A program made the translations under genes and the position numbers. A stretch of 64,000 nt of DNA from Ashinkailepas kermadecensis (Eukaryota; Arthropoda; Thecostraca; Neolepadidae), in NCBI GenBank assembly GCA_034440615.1, contig JAOTOM010004677.1:1-64000 (forward strand). Reading direction: 5' to 3'. Position 1 is the stretch's first letter, and each line of letters opens with the position of its first letter. The notes under the pieces were generated by a model, which ran no database searches, was not told the origin of the DNA, and was given only the letters and a program-made list of their open reading frames with translations. Shown here in pieces: positions 44,506 through 55,164 of this stretch.

Positions 44506-44541
44506 GTGACCAACGTAATCGATGCGCCCTAAAGCCCGAAT
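44506..44541 (+). mobile_element. Short retro-insertion, GCGCCCTAAAGCCC family
   Basis: Reads GTGACCAACGTAATCGATGC then GCCCTAAAGCCCGAAT. It shares its 5' portion with the copies at 38022 and 47081. No clear target-site duplication. Confidence 0.6.
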
Positions 44542-45049
44542 GGCCAACACACCCACCCGCACTCGAGACGCCTCGCCTGCTCGGCGGCGGTGACGCGGAC
44601 GGCGGCGGAGACGCGGACGGCGGCGGAGACGCCGACCGGGAAGCCGGTGGCCTCCCCAAGGTCGCCGCCGGTCTCGTGCAGTGACGCGTCACCGGTGGTG
44701 ACGGACGTGGGAGCCGGCCGCCGCACCGGACGGATTGTGGTGCGCCGGCCGGGTGGGCCGTCGGCGTCTCACGGGTCTCGGACCGCCGGCCGGGCACGAT
44801 GTAACTGATGCCAGGCGACGCGTCATGGTGTCGTAACGTCGTGACGTAACGCCTGGGAGTGGGGAGCAAAGTCCCACTGCAACGAGTGGACGCGACTTGC
44901 CGGTGGAAATGCCCCTCGCGGAATAGTAGTTGAAGCTGTTGTTTGTCGGTTGCTCAAAAGCACAGGCATCATGGTTAGCTTATGTTGTGACATTTTCACG
45001 CTCGGACTGTGCAGTGTCCCAACAGAGAAGTAGAACTCACCCATACATG
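44542..45049. other. Unique sequence and left SINE target site
   Basis: An 18-bp GC-rich triplet repeat (GACGCGGACGGCGGCGGA) occurs at about 44592-44632. The left SINE target-site copy is 45037-45049. No gene was recognised. Confidence 0.5.
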
Positions 45050-45221
45050 GGGGGGGGGGGGCGAGTGGTCTAGGGGTAAGATGTTCGTCTCACAATCGAA
45101 AGGTTGTGGGTTCGAGTCTCACCTTTCGCTACTCTTCGCCCGCGACCAATCGGCGTGAGAGATTGGCGACGCTACATGACTCAACGGTCGACGTGTCGTA
45201 AAACCAATAACCAACCAACCA
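45050..45221 (+). mobile_element. tRNA-derived SINE, copy 2
   Basis: Closely similar to 29820-29980. The A box is TGGTCTAGGGG (45066-45076) and the B box GGTTCGAGTCT (45109-45119), again 43 bp apart. A run of about 12 Gs at the left end precedes the tRNA-like head. The T-arm GTGGG (45106-45110) pairs with CTCAC (45118-45122). The 3' tail is AACC-type. The 13-bp target-site duplication TCACCCATACATG (45037-45049) / TCACCCATACGTG (45222-45234) has one mismatch. Confidence 0.9.
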
Positions 45222-45234
45222 TCACCCATACGTG

Positions 45235-45790
45235 CAAGTAATTTGTATGGTTACTTCTACAGCGATGCGAATGCCGGTCCACGTCGTGTATTTTCCACTT
45301 CCATTAAGCAAAAAAGCAGCACATAGTTAACTCTTCGTAGATCAGGAAACAAAATGCCCGCATCAGTTGTAGGTTAGTAGGTGGATATGTAGGTTTGGGT
45401 TGGGCTATGTTTACGCTGCAAACGCAGTCCAGCTTAGCATGATGGGCACGATGTGCTGTTTCCAGAACTGAACGCTTGATATTATGCACGCAACCTAAAA
45501 CGTGACGCAAATCTATTCGCATACCAATCTGATGTGGTCGCTGACCCTGGGGTTTTCAGAACCGAGCGCCCACTGCCCATTTCGGTTCTCCTGAAAGACA
45601 GTTGCAGCGTTGTAGTGCGTCGTTCCGTAAGGCTTTTGTGGGGTTTATCACTCGCAATGTGCCCGGTTAAGGTTCGCCGAGAGGGTGCCTCAGAGGAAGA
45701 AGACGAGGAAACGACCACAAGTGGTCTGTTTAGTCATGTCGGTGTGTACAACTTGAGACCGACGTCATTTCCTCAGCACGAGTCTTATAT
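45235..45790. other. Unique sequence, one unassigned open frame
   Basis: A 96-codon plus-strand frame (45534-45824) contains an acidic stretch (ASEEEDEETTTSG) and follows a possible acceptor, GGTTTTCAG near 45558. It runs into the adjacent mobile element and I recognise no family, so it is not called a gene. Confidence 0.4.
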
Positions 45791-45854
45791 TTGTTTGTTT
45801 GTTTGTTTGTTATTTGGGCTTTAGGGCGCTTTGACCAGAGTTGATCATTCGCGC
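45791..45854 (-). mobile_element. Retro-insertion, GCGCCCTAAAGCCC family, with tail
   Basis: Minus-strand reading is GCGCGAATGATCAACTCTGG, TCAAAGCGCCCTAAAGCCC, AAATAACAAACAAACAAAC. The core matches 31096-31142. The AAAC tail is the longest simple tail of this family here. A weak AGTCTT flank repeat may be the target site. Confidence 0.75.
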
Positions 45855-46667
45855 CCAAGTCTTGTTTGTTGTAGTGATCGATCAATAACGTAAGAATACC
45901 GAAAAAGTACTGAGGTATTTAGGGTTCGGAGACGCAACAGTGTGGTATTGTGTTGTACCATTAGCAGAACTGACATGAAGTATTTGGCCGGTGTTTTCGT
46001 GATGCAGTGGATGTTGTGATGTCTCGGTAGCTGCCGACCTGTCTTGTTTCGTCAATGTCGGTCACTGACTCGTTGTTATCGGGAAATTTAACAGCATAGT
46101 CGCGACGTGCACTACCTATCTGTTGCCTTTTTGGCCAAAACACCCATTGTGCATCCGCTTGATAATTACATATTTTTAGTTTAGTGCGGTCTGAGGGACA
46201 CTTCATTTCCTCTTAGCTTGCGGTTGCAATACGATGCCTAGACGCTTCTTCAAGCTCTTTCTCTTGTGGTGGGCGAGTGAATGAGCCAGCGAGCGAGTGC
46301 GTGCGTTTCTGAGCGCCGCAGTGTTCTCCCAGAACGGGTCGGCTCCGCTCGCTCGTAACTCGCACGCGCACTGGGCTCGATACAAAGCCGATCTTGGTAA
46401 TGGCGGGATCCGGGCCCGTCCACGGTGTGTGCGCGTGCGTGCGTCGTCACTGAGCCGAGCTTAGCGGACCATGCTTGCACAGGCCGTGGCGCGTGCGTCA
46501 TCCAGTGGGCGATGGTCGTCTGCCCCGGAGGCGTTGCTCCGTTCTCGCGGTGCCGCCTGCTACTCGCGCGCACCGTATGTGCGGCTATTTGTGTGCAGCG
46601 TGCAGGCTCTCCGCTGTCGACGGGAGATGAGCGTGCGCCTGAGTGGGTAGGTAGGAGCGGGGTCGGT
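45855..46667. other. Unique sequence, no gene recognised
   Basis: Moderate-GC DNA turning CpG-rich after about 46260. Open frames show no recognised family. Confidence 0.45.
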
Positions 46668-46855
46668 GTCGCCCGTCGCCCGTCGCCCGTCGCCCGTCGC
46701 CCGTCGCCCGTCGCCCGTCGCCCGTCGCCAGTCGCCAGTCGCCAGTCGCCAGTCGCCCGTCGCCCGTCGCCCGTCGCCAGTCGCCAGTCGCCCGTCGCCC
46801 GTCGCCCGTCGCCCGCCACCCGCCACCCGCCACCCGCCACCCGCCACCCGCCGTC
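46668..46855. repeat. Heptamer array (CCCGTCG)
   Basis: About 27 perfect-step 7-bp units: CCCGTCG, then CCAGTCG blocks, ending with CCCGCCA units. The variants are grouped in blocks and not randomly mixed. Confidence 0.95.
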
Positions 46856-47080
46856 ACGGGTCCGTGGCGGCTGCGTGTGTCTACTCTGGCGGTGGGTGGT
46901 GTGCGAGGTCTCTGCGCGTGCGTTTGTGAGCATCACTGTTGAGAAGGGAGCTTTGAGGAAGCCCTTGTTTGTCCAAATCGCAGGCGTAAGTTTCTTTTTA
47001 TTTTTTTTTGTCTAAGTTGCGTACAGTGTCTGTCGCCATTTGACATGATTTTGCGCCGAACCGGTATTCGCGGGGGGGGT
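46856..47080. other. Unique spacer
   Basis: GC-rich then AT-rich unique DNA with a T-run near 46996-47010 and a G-run at 47072-47079. No feature recognised. Confidence 0.45.
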
Positions 47081-47115
47081 CAGGGCGCATCGACTGCGGT
47101 GGTCATGCAGCGAAC
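47081..47115 (-). mobile_element. Short retro-insertion, GCGCCCTAAAGCCC family
   Basis: Minus-strand reading gives GCTGCATGACCACCGCAGTC then GATGCGCCCTGACCCC, closely matching the copy at 38022-38072. A degenerate GAACCGGTATTC / GAACTCGTATCC pair flanks it. Confidence 0.6.
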
Positions 47116-47648
47116 TCGTATCCAGACAGGCGGAACCGTACCATCACTCGATGCAATGATGTTTCGTCTTTTAGTGGAAGAAGCCCAAGAAAACGTACCA
47201 TGCAGGAAATAGCACGTGAGCGAGGTACCGTGTCCTGTAAGGTAACTCCGTCTTGTGATTGGCTGGTGAACAAAGCCGTTACACGTGTTTTATTTGGTGT
47301 CATTAGGCAATGAACGGAAGGTAATCATCAATGGCATGGTGTGTCTACATCTAAACACACATGCCCACCATCACGCTATGTTTGTAACCGTAAATTATCG
47401 AGTTCAAATATAGCAACCTGCTTGGAGTTTGTAACCGTTTGTAACCGTAAAGTATCGAGTTCAAATTTCACTACCCGCTTGAAGTTTCGGCTTTCTGGCG
47501 ACCTCGCGTTCGGCGTGAGGGAGCGGCGACGCTACGTGCCCCACGCAGCTAGGCGCGTCATCGAAGAACCTAGCGTTCTTCTTTATCGTGCGAAGATCGG
47601 CTCCGAGACCGTCGACATGTGGTGTTTCCCTGGTGGTGACCTGAAGCC
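47116..47648. other. Unique sequence, no gene recognised
   Basis: A direct repeat of a GTAACCGTAAA.TATCGAGTTC segment lies at about 47384-47410 and 47440-47466. No gene was recognised. Confidence 0.5.
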
Positions 47649-48702
47649 GACGTGGGCGGTGGGCACGACGACACGGACGTGGGCGGTGGGACGACGACAC
47701 GGACGTGGGCAGTGGGACGACGACACAGACGTGGGCGGTGGGATGACGACACGGACGTGGGCAGTGGGACGACGACACGGACGTGGGCGGTGGGACGACG
47801 ACACGGACGTGGGCAGTGGGCACGACACGGACGTGGGCAGTGGGCACGACACGGACGTGGGCGGTGGGCACGACACGGACGTGGGCGGTGGGACGACGAC
47901 ACGGACGTGGGCAGTGGGACGACGACACGGACGTGGGCGGTGGGCACGACACGGACGTGGGCGGTGGGACGACGACACGGACGTGGGCGGTGGGACGACG
48001 ACACGGACGTGGGCAGTGGGACGACGACACGGACGTGGGCAGTGGGACGACGACACGGACGTGGGCAGTGGGACGACGACACGGACGTGGGCGGTGGGCA
48101 CGACACGGACGTGGGCGGTGGGACGACGACACGGACGTGGGCGGTGGGACGACGACACGGACGTGGGCAGTGGGACGACGACACGGACGTGGGCAGTGGG
48201 CACGACACGGACGTGGGCGGTGGGACGACGACACGGACGTGGGCAGTGGGACGACGACACGGACGTGGGCGGTGGGCACGACACGGACGTGGGCGGTGGG
48301 ACGACGACACGGACGTGGGTGGTGGGACGACGACACGGACGTGGGCGGTGGGCACGACACGGACGTGGGCGGTGGGACGACGACACGGACGTGGGCGGTG
48401 GGACGACGACACGGACGTGGGCGGTGGGACGACGACACGGACGTGGGCAGTGGGACGACGACACGGACGTGGGTGGTGGGACGACGACACGGACGTGGGC
48501 GGTGGGACGACGACACGGACGTGGGCGGTGGGACGACGACACGGACGTGGGCAGTGGGACGACGACACGGACGTGGGCGGTGGGACGACGACACGGACGT
48601 GGGCGGTGGGACGACGACACGGACGTGGGTGGTGGGACGACGACACGGACGTGGGCGGTGGGACGACGACACGGACGTGGGCAGTGGGACGACGACACGG
48701 AC
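47649..48702. repeat. 26-bp minisatellite
   Basis: About 41 copies of GACGTGGGCGGTGGGACGAC plus GACACG. 23-bp copies (GGGCACGACACG instead of GGGACGACGACACG) recur, and GGCGGTGGG alternates with GGCAGTGGG. Frames of up to 489 codons run through on both strands because the unit has no stop in any frame; they are not genes. Confidence 0.96.
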
Positions 48703-49057
48703 CGGCGACAGCCGCGGCGGCGCGTCGATCGCACGCGCGCCACTAATTGGCGCCAACTGCCGGGACGTGGCGCCACTGCCCGACAACAGTGGACTTTCAA
48801 CTTGTTTTGATGTCAAATAAAAAACGGCCCATTTAAAAAGACATCTTCGCATATGATTAGGTTCGTATCTATGACTCATCTCAAAACAGCGTGTTGTCCG
48901 CTGACATGAGCACGCGCCACCTGGCATGAGTTACACGAAACAGCGATCTATCAATATTGCTCCAAAATTACCCCAAACATCGTCCTTTTGTCTTCCGTTT
49001 CTTGGATGGATACCGCAGTGTGCACGGTGGTGGCCGCGGTCCAGGGGCGGCTGCGGC
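48703..49057. other. Unique sequence, no gene recognised
   Basis: Includes an AATAAA (48817) after GC-rich DNA; no gene could be linked to it. Confidence 0.45.
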
Positions 49058-49141
49058 GGCCAGGAACCGCTCACGCCGCCCAGGAGCCGCTCACGCCGCC
49101 TAGGAACCACTCACGCCGCCCAGGAGCCTCTCACGCTGCCG
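49058..49141. repeat. 20-bp tandem repeat
   Basis: About four copies of CCAGGAACCGCTCACGCCGC and variants. Confidence 0.88.
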
Positions 49142-49501
49142 TCCACCGACCCGGATGCGGATGTGCATTATTAAAGCGGTCTCCTCGAACCTCGTATTGA
49201 GCGGCTCGACGAAGCGAGACAGACTGGGGCGCGCTCGAGACGCACGTCGATATATCGACATCCATGCTGGGTGCGTGCCCGCCGCCCTGTGTGTTCCGAA
49301 GCCCTGGCCTCGTTCAGCCGTGTTGGCGCACACCTGTCTCCTGGGTTTTAATTCAGGTGAGGTGTTCACTTATGATGACGTCTTGTGCATTCCAATAATC
49401 TAACTTATTCGTCTGATGCATTCTGCATTCATGTATGCATTTCTGTTTTGTTCATTTGTCATCCACTCCAGCTGAGAACAGAGGTCCATCTGTCTTCTCC
49501 G
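49142..49501. other. Unique sequence
   Basis: Moderate-GC unique DNA. It ends with GTCTTCTCCG (49492-49501), the left target-site copy of the next insertion. Confidence 0.45.
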
Positions 49502-49561
49502 ATATGGGCGCAAAATGACTTCAGTAGTCGAGGCGCCCAAAACCCAAATAATTAACTAACC
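49502..49561 (+). mobile_element. 60-bp retro-insertion with perfect target-site duplication
   Basis: Contains GTAGTCGAGGCGCCCAAAAC then CCAAATAATTAACTAACC. The flanks are identical 10-mers GTCTTCTCCG (49492-49501 and 49562-49571). It is a member of the short GCGCCCTAAAGCCC family. Confidence 0.75.
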
Positions 49562-49737
49562 GTCTTCTCCGCTCATCTGGAGCTGCTGTCAGTGGCTGGC
49601 TAGGTGTTTGGTCCCAGGCATGTGTCCATTGGCCCGCACTCACGTGCTAAAGCCGCCACTCTAATAAGTCGCCATGCAGATCCACTGGCTGATCGCTGCG
49701 ACCCCCCCCGAGAGTACACTTCCGTTTTTCCCGGTGT

Positions 49738-49802
49738 ATGCCCAGTGCGGACGCGGCGTGTCCAGTGCGGACGGACGCGGCGTGTCCAGTGCGGACGCGA
49801 CG
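49738..49802. repeat. Short GC-rich repeat (CAGTGCGGACGCGGCGTGTC)
   Basis: Three copies of a 20-24-bp unit immediately before the 17-bp array. Confidence 0.85.
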
Positions 49803-49810
49803 CGACCTGT

Positions 49811-50499
49811 CGCTGTCACTGACCTGTCACCGTCATGCTGTCACTGACGTGATGCTGTCACTGACGTGATGCTGTCACTGACGTGATGCTGTCACTGACG
49901 TGACACTGTCACTGACGTGATGCTGTCACTGACGTGATACTGTCACTGACGTGATACTGTCACTGACGTGATGCTGTCACTGACGTGATGCTGTCACTGA
50001 CGTGATGCTGTCACTGACGTGATACTGTCACTGACGTGATGCTGTCACTGACGTGATGCTGTCACTGACGTGATACTGTCACTGACGTGATACTGTCACT
50101 GACGTGCCGCTGTCACTAACGTGCCGCTGTGACTGACGTGATACTGTCACTGACGTGATACTGTCACTGACGTGCCGCTGTCACTGACGTGATGCTGTCA
50201 CTGGCGTGATACTGTCACTGACGTGATACTGTCGCTGACGTGATACTGTCACTGACGTGATACTGTCACTGACGTGATACTGTCACTGACTCGATACTGT
50301 CATTGACGTGATACTGTCACTGATGTGATGCTGTCATTGCCGTGATACTGTCACTGACGTGATGCTGTCATTGCCGTGATACTGTCACTGATGTGCCGCC
50401 ATCACTGACGTGCCGCTGTCACTGACGTGATGCTGTCACTGACGTGATACTGTCACTGACGTGATACTGTCACTGACGTGCCGCTGTCGCTGACGTGAC
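49811..50499. repeat. 17-bp minisatellite (TGACGTGATGCTGTCAC)
   Basis: About 40 copies of TGCTGTCACTGACGTGA, with TACTGTCAC and CGCTGTCAC variants. Each unit has TGACGTGA, one base from the CRE octamer, next to GTCAC. It is unrelated in sequence to the other 17-bp array (4587-5490). Confidence 0.95.
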
Positions 50500-50802
50500 A
50501 GTCAATGAAGGCCTCTGTTGCTGCCTCCATTCCCCAGTGCCTTTCGCCGAGCGCTTACGCCATGGGAACTCCTGCCCATGCCATGGGAGCTCTGCTACGG
50601 TGTGCGTCTAACACAAGGCGTCTCTGACATAGTCTTTGCCGGTCAATGGCTGCCCACGTTGTGTAGTTCTGGCACTGGAATGTCGTTGGGCAGTGTCTGC
50701 ACGGGGAGGAAAATTTGGGCCGTCGCGACCAGCTGGCAGGCAGGCAAGAGGAAAGTGGCGGTGCTGCCGCGCGGTGTGGTACTGACGCTGGCAGGTGCGT
50801 AG
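50500..50802. other. Unique spacer
   Basis: Unique DNA between two arrays; no gene recognised. Confidence 0.45.
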
Positions 50803-51051
50803 CTGTCCGCCTGCCTGCCCGCCTGCCCGCCTGCCCGCCTGCCCGCCTGCCCGCCTGCCCGCCTGCCCGCCTGCCCGCCTGCCCGCCTGTCCGCCTGTCC
50901 GCCTGCCCGCCTGCCCGCCTGCCCGCCTGTCCGCCTGCCCGCCTGCCCGCCTGCCCGCCTGCCCGCCTGCCCGCCTGCCCGCCTGCCCGCCTGCCCGCCT
51001 GCCCGCCTGCCCGCCTGCCCGCCTGCCCGCCTGCCCGCCTGCCTGCCTGTG
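50803..51051. repeat. Octamer array (CCGCCTGC)
   Basis: About 31 units of CCGCCTGC, with a few CCGCCTGT and one or two shortened CTGC units at the ends. On the minus strand it reads as a GGCAGGCG repeat. Confidence 0.95.
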
Positions 51052-52174
51052 CACCAGCCGCGCTCCCACCTCGGCTGGAGCGGGCTGCGGTGGGTTTGCT
51101 CGGTCGACTGATTGGTTCTGCCGGCTTGCATTAGTTGTCCGGCCTGCTGCGTGTTGGAGTGGACCGCCGAACGGTTTTTTCCCCGAGGCCTGCGATTGCA
51201 ATTTGAATTGAATGCGACTCAAATAGCCGGGGCGACAAATGACGTAGTCGGCGTGTCCTGGACACCAAACAACGACGACCACCACTACCATCACCATAAT
51301 TATAATAGACCTTGGTGATGATGTCACTGTCTGTCGGGTCTCACATGATCTCTGTGGGACGTCCGTCGGGCCCACATTTGACATCCCCACTGCATGCCTG
51401 CTGCCTGCGGGGCGGCTATCGGGTTCATGGTTTGCATCACCGCCGCGTTCACGGCACATTCGCTGCTCGCCGGAGGCTCTTTCTCCGGTGCCAACGCGAG
51501 CCGACGTCACGGAGATGCCGGCTGAAGCCGCGTGACGTCATCACACCCTGTGCGGCCGACCGCGGCCGTATCGAAGAAGCGAGCACGGTTTCGTGAAAGC
51601 GCCGTGCAGCCGTTGCTGCGGTTTCCATCGCAACACACAGGCACTTCGTTTGCCTGTCTCCGTAGAAATCGTTTCGTCACGTGAGGAAAAAGTGCACTCG
51701 CGAGCTGTTGACGTCTCGTGACGTCAGCGACGTCAGCTGAGAAGTCTCCGGCGCTGATCGAGCGGAACCCACGTCGTCCGCGGCGGACGTGTGGGACGTT
51801 AGGCGGCGTGTTCGGAGCCGGCATCACCACCTCGTGGCCGCTGTCTGCGGCGCCGAGCCGACTTTCCGGCGCGTCGGCCTGAGGTGGAGGTTGCCGCGTG
51901 ACCCGCGTGACCGGTGTGACCGGCGCGACCCCGGCACGAGTCAGCAGAACGCTCCGGCTGGCATCGCGCCGGCGTCGGTCGGGCCGGGAGGCTGGCGAAC
52001 GGGTGAGTGACCGGCAGGCCGGCACCGGCACCGATGCCGGCACTGGTGCAGTGCAGTGCCAGGCCGTGGTCCCAATCGCAGGCCAGGACCGTGGTCGGTG
52101 TCTGCGAATATGCACGGACAGAATTGATGCTGACGCAAGACCGCGTCCGCACTTGAACAGCTTCCTCTCCCCGG
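51052..52174. other. Mostly CpG-rich unique sequence
   Basis: TGACGTCA octamers occur near 51532 and 51718. GGGTGAGT near 52000 resembles a splice donor, but no exon could be delimited. Open frames on both strands are not recognised. Confidence 0.45.
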
Positions 52175-52440
52175 CCGGAACGCCCCCGCCCGATCCGGAA
52201 GCCCACCTCTCAGCTGTGGACCGCCCCCCCCCCCCCCCCCCGATTGTGACACCGATCCTCTGGCCGGAACGCCCCTGCCCGATCTGGAGGCCCGCATCTC
52301 AGCTGCGGGCCGTCCCCCTCCCCCCTCCCCCCGATTGTGACACCCATTCCTGTGGCCGGAGCACCACTGCCCGATCGGGGAAGCCCGCCTCTCGCCGGCG
52401 GCCGTCCCTGCCGCTCTCCGTCTCGACCCGCCCCAACATA
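52175..52440. repeat. About 90-bp repeat, three diverged copies
   Basis: Each copy starts GGCCGGAACGCCCC-like, passes CCCGATC.GGA and a CTCTCAGCTG segment, and has a C-rich tract followed by GATTGTGACACC. The first copy has an uninterrupted C-run of about 20 (about 52227-52246). Confidence 0.85.
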
Positions 52441-52551
52441 TCCTGTTGACGGGCCGTATCGATGACGCGCGTGATGACGTGTGGCGGAAGGTGCCGACGA
52501 CGGATGTCGGCGGGCGGCGACGGGAGGCGCCGGGAGGCGCCGCTGTACCGT

Positions 52552-52650
52552 CTGAGTCAGGGGCGCCCTGTGTCTTGCACCCGTCGGGGGTAGGGGCGCC
52601 CTGTGTAAGGACCCGTCGGGGGAAGGGGCGCCCTGTGTGAGGACCCACCC
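52552..52650. repeat. 33-bp repeat, three copies
   Basis: Copies of GGGGCGCCCTGTGT followed by an A/T-variable stretch and ACCCGTCGGGGG. Confidence 0.88.
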
Positions 52651-52821
52651 GCCCGTCAGGACGTCCCACCACCACTGAACGCCAGCTGGTGACGTGCCCG
52701 GTGTGTGCAGTCGCATCATTCCCGGTGAAAATGCGACAGAAACACACTCCTCACCTGAGTGCGGATGCGATGGGTTAGTGAACCGATCCCACTGGTGGAG
52801 ATCGTGCCTCTTGGTTGGATA

Positions 52822-52925
52822 CGGTGGGTTATTATTCACCTGGCGCGTTACAGTGTGTTGTTGGTCACCTGGCGCGTTACAGTGGGTTGTTGGTCCCCTG
52901 GCGCGTTACTGTGGGCCATTGGTCG
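52822..52925. repeat. 28-30-bp repeat, about four copies
   Basis: Copies of ACCTGGCGCGTTACAGTG followed by GGTTGTTGGTC or similar. Confidence 0.88.
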
Positions 52926-53384
52926 ATTATAGCGCCGTCTCTACATTGTGGAGTCCTTTCCCCGTCTTCGCGCTGAGGAGCACATCACGTGTCTCCCCGC
53001 TGTCGTGCCTGCCACACACCGAGCAGCGCATCCCGACGCCGCTCGGCCGAGTAGAATTCCGTTACTGCTGCTGGGACACTGACTGCATGGCGTTAAAATA
53101 ATGGTTTTTCGTTCGGTGTGAGATGTCGAAGCGAGTACAGTAGAATGTGGACATCTTCCTTGGAAGCATGTCATTTCAAATATCGGTTCAGTCCTTCAAG
53201 GTTCATTTGAGTCTATAATAGTTTACTCATCAGTGCATGTTTTTGGTGTAATTTTGGAGACACATAATATATGCATGCCCATGTTGACGATGACGATTGT
53301 AATGCCATGTTATCAGCAGATGACGTTGTTTAACACACCACATCATGGATAATCTCTATCTGGGATTGTGTCACGAGATGCCAG
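52926..53384. other. Unique sequence
   Basis: Mixed-GC unique DNA; no gene recognised. Confidence 0.45.
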
Positions 53385-53552
53385 TGCAATCGATCCGTAA
53401 TGGTGAGCATAAGCATGCTACCTACACGCAAACACTTAGGAACGAGTCACGGAGACCTCACAAGCACGATGTCCATACGTCCTTGGGAAGGATGTCTATT
53501 CAGCGCTCAGAAAGTCGTATATTCCAGCCTATTCCACGAGTAATTTATCGCC
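53385..53552 (+). mobile_element. Dispersed repeat, copy 2 of an unnamed family
   Basis: Related to the minus strand of 24049-24236, with shared blocks ATGGTGAGCA, AAGCACGATGTC and CTTGGGAAGGATGT. It translates to a peptide related to that of the other copy (GEHK...T.RNESR..KHDV.TSLGRM). Ends and class are unknown. Confidence 0.6.
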
Positions 53553-53921
53553 GACTGTGAAGCGCGGGCCGCACAGTCGGGCTGTCGTCGTTTCCCTGGC
53601 GGACGCAGTTTACGAGTTATGCGGCGGCGCGGCGGAAGCACCGTTAACCGGACGAGGCCGGGCGTCCAGCGGCGACCGCTTCATTAGGGCAGCCGGGCGC
53701 TGCAGGCCGCCCGGCGGGGGTGGCACCGCGCCGCTCCGGCCGGCCGGGCCCTGCAGTCGGTGGTCGGGCCGGCGTGACCCACTCGGCGGCCGCACGTCCC
53801 GCCGGCCTGCCATCGAGCTGGTTGTGCGCGGCCCGTGGCGACCTTCCGGTCCGAGACTGGGAAGGCGCCGGCCCGCGGCGTGCCGCGGGCGGCGCCGATT
53901 TGATCAGCCGCGCCGGCAGGA
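53553..53921. other. CpG-rich unique sequence
   Basis: Strongly CpG-rich; overlapping frames on both strands; no recognised gene. Confidence 0.45.
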
Positions 53922-54320
53922 CACGGAGGTGACGCCGGACACGACCGTGTGTGTGACGTCACCCAGCGCGGACGGCAGTCGCTCGGCAGTCGTGCCGGCC
54001 GTCCGCTCCGGGCGGATGACGTCACGGAGGTGACGTCGGACACGACCGGTGTGTGACGTCACCCAGCGCGGACGGCAGTCGTGCCGGCCGTCCGCTCCGG
54101 GCGGATGACGTCGCGGAGGTGACGTCGGACACGACCGTGTGTGTGACGTCACCCAGCGCGGACGGCAGTCGCTCGGCAGTCGTGCCGGCCGTCCGCTCCG
54201 GGCGGATGACGTCGCGGAGGTGACGTCGGACACGACCGTGTGTGTGACGTCACCCAGCGCGGACGGCAGTCGCTCGGCAGTCGTGCCGGCCATCCGCTCC
54301 GGGCGGATGACGTCGCGATG
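53922..54320. repeat. 101-bp tandem repeat with CRE octamers
   Basis: Four copies, with GGAGGTGACG at 53925, 54026, 54115 and 54216. One copy is 12 bp shorter through loss of GCTCGGCAGTCG-type sequence. All carry GTGACGTCACCC; the GATGACGTC(A/G)CGG junction keeps a second TGACGTCA only in the first copy and has drifted to GACGTCGC elsewhere. Confidence 0.92.
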
Positions 54321-54354
54321 CGCCAGCGGCGGACACGCCGCACGGAGCAGTTGC

Positions 54355-54392
54355 GGTCAAGACGTCATCGATGACGTCATCAAGACGTCATC
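54355..54392. repeat. Clustered GACGTCATC motifs
   Basis: Three GACGTCATCs in 38 bp. The middle one forms the 12-bp palindrome GATGACGTCATC, which contains the CRE octamer. Confidence 0.85.
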
Positions 54393-54737
54393 GACCCTTC
54401 GGCTGGTGACGGGAGACGGCGAGACGGTGGGAGGATTGATGGCGGTGGCAGTGGAAGGATCGGCGGCAGGCTGTTGCAGCGGCTGTTTATCTTCGGACGG
54501 GATGAGACGTGGTCGGACGTTTCACCTGGCAGCCATATCTCACCGCACCCGTCGCCGTGCACCCGACGCTTGTGTTCTGTTGCGCGTGCTGAGGCATCCG
54601 AGACGTTTCTCGACACTCCTCGCGTTAAAATGGGACCCTACGAGTGGGCGTTGATAAGCATGTGGAAGCCCTTTGCATGTGGAAGCGTGCCCACTTCGAT
54701 TTGTGATTCTCCACTTCGCTCTGACACCCGCCGTCTC

Positions 54738-54945
54738 TCCTCGGACGTTCACTTGTTTCTTCTTCGGACGTCCACCTGTTCTCTCTTCGGACGTCCACTT
54801 GTTTCTTCTTCGGACGTCCACTTGTTCTCTCTTCGCACGTCCACTTATTCTCTCTTCGGACGTCCACGTCTTCTCTCCTCGGACATTTCACTTGTTCTTT
54901 CTTCGGACATCCACTTGTCCGCTCTTCGGACGTTCGACATCCACC
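54738..54945. repeat. 23-bp tandem repeat
   Basis: About nine copies of GTTCTCTCTTCGGACGTCCA plus CTT. Most contain the palindrome GGACGTCC. Confidence 0.92.
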
Positions 54946-55107
54946 GAGGAACGCCGACCACTCGTGGCGCGAGTCCGTCGTCACAGCCACTGCCCCTGTC
55001 TTGCGGTCAAGAGGAGGGGAGGGGAGGGGGCAGAGCCGGAGCCGGTTTGCGAGCTGCCCAGACCTGGCGAGGTGCATGCAATGAATACAGAGGAGGGTTC
55101 GTCTGTC

Positions 55108-55164
55108 CACGGCGCCGGTACCGTCGGGGAGCTGGTGTTAAGCGGCACTGATCCCCGTGCCAGA
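55108..55164. repeat. Left copy of a duplicated array flank
   Basis: CACGGCGCCGGTACCGTCGG and the following CACTGATCCCCGTGCCAG recur in diverged form at 55531-55588, on the other side of the 22-bp array. The array therefore sits between direct copies of one flank. Confidence 0.85.

Noticed and set aside
45534..45824. 96-codon frame with an acidic stretch as a gene
   Set aside because: It runs into a mobile-element tail, lacks a donor and has no recognised family; only a possible acceptor supports it.
46668..46855. Telomere-type repeat
   Set aside because: CCCGTCG/CCAGTCG is not a known animal telomere motif and the array is short, internal and block-variable.
47341..48820. Long open frames (up to 489 codons) on both strands
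   Set aside because: They run through a 26-bp repeat that lacks stops in every frame; several frames on both strands are open at once, so this is a repeat product.
50608..51510. 300-codon minus-strand frame with a Gly-Gln-Ala-Arg repeat
   Set aside because: The repeat comes from the octamer array; the flanking parts have no recognised domain.
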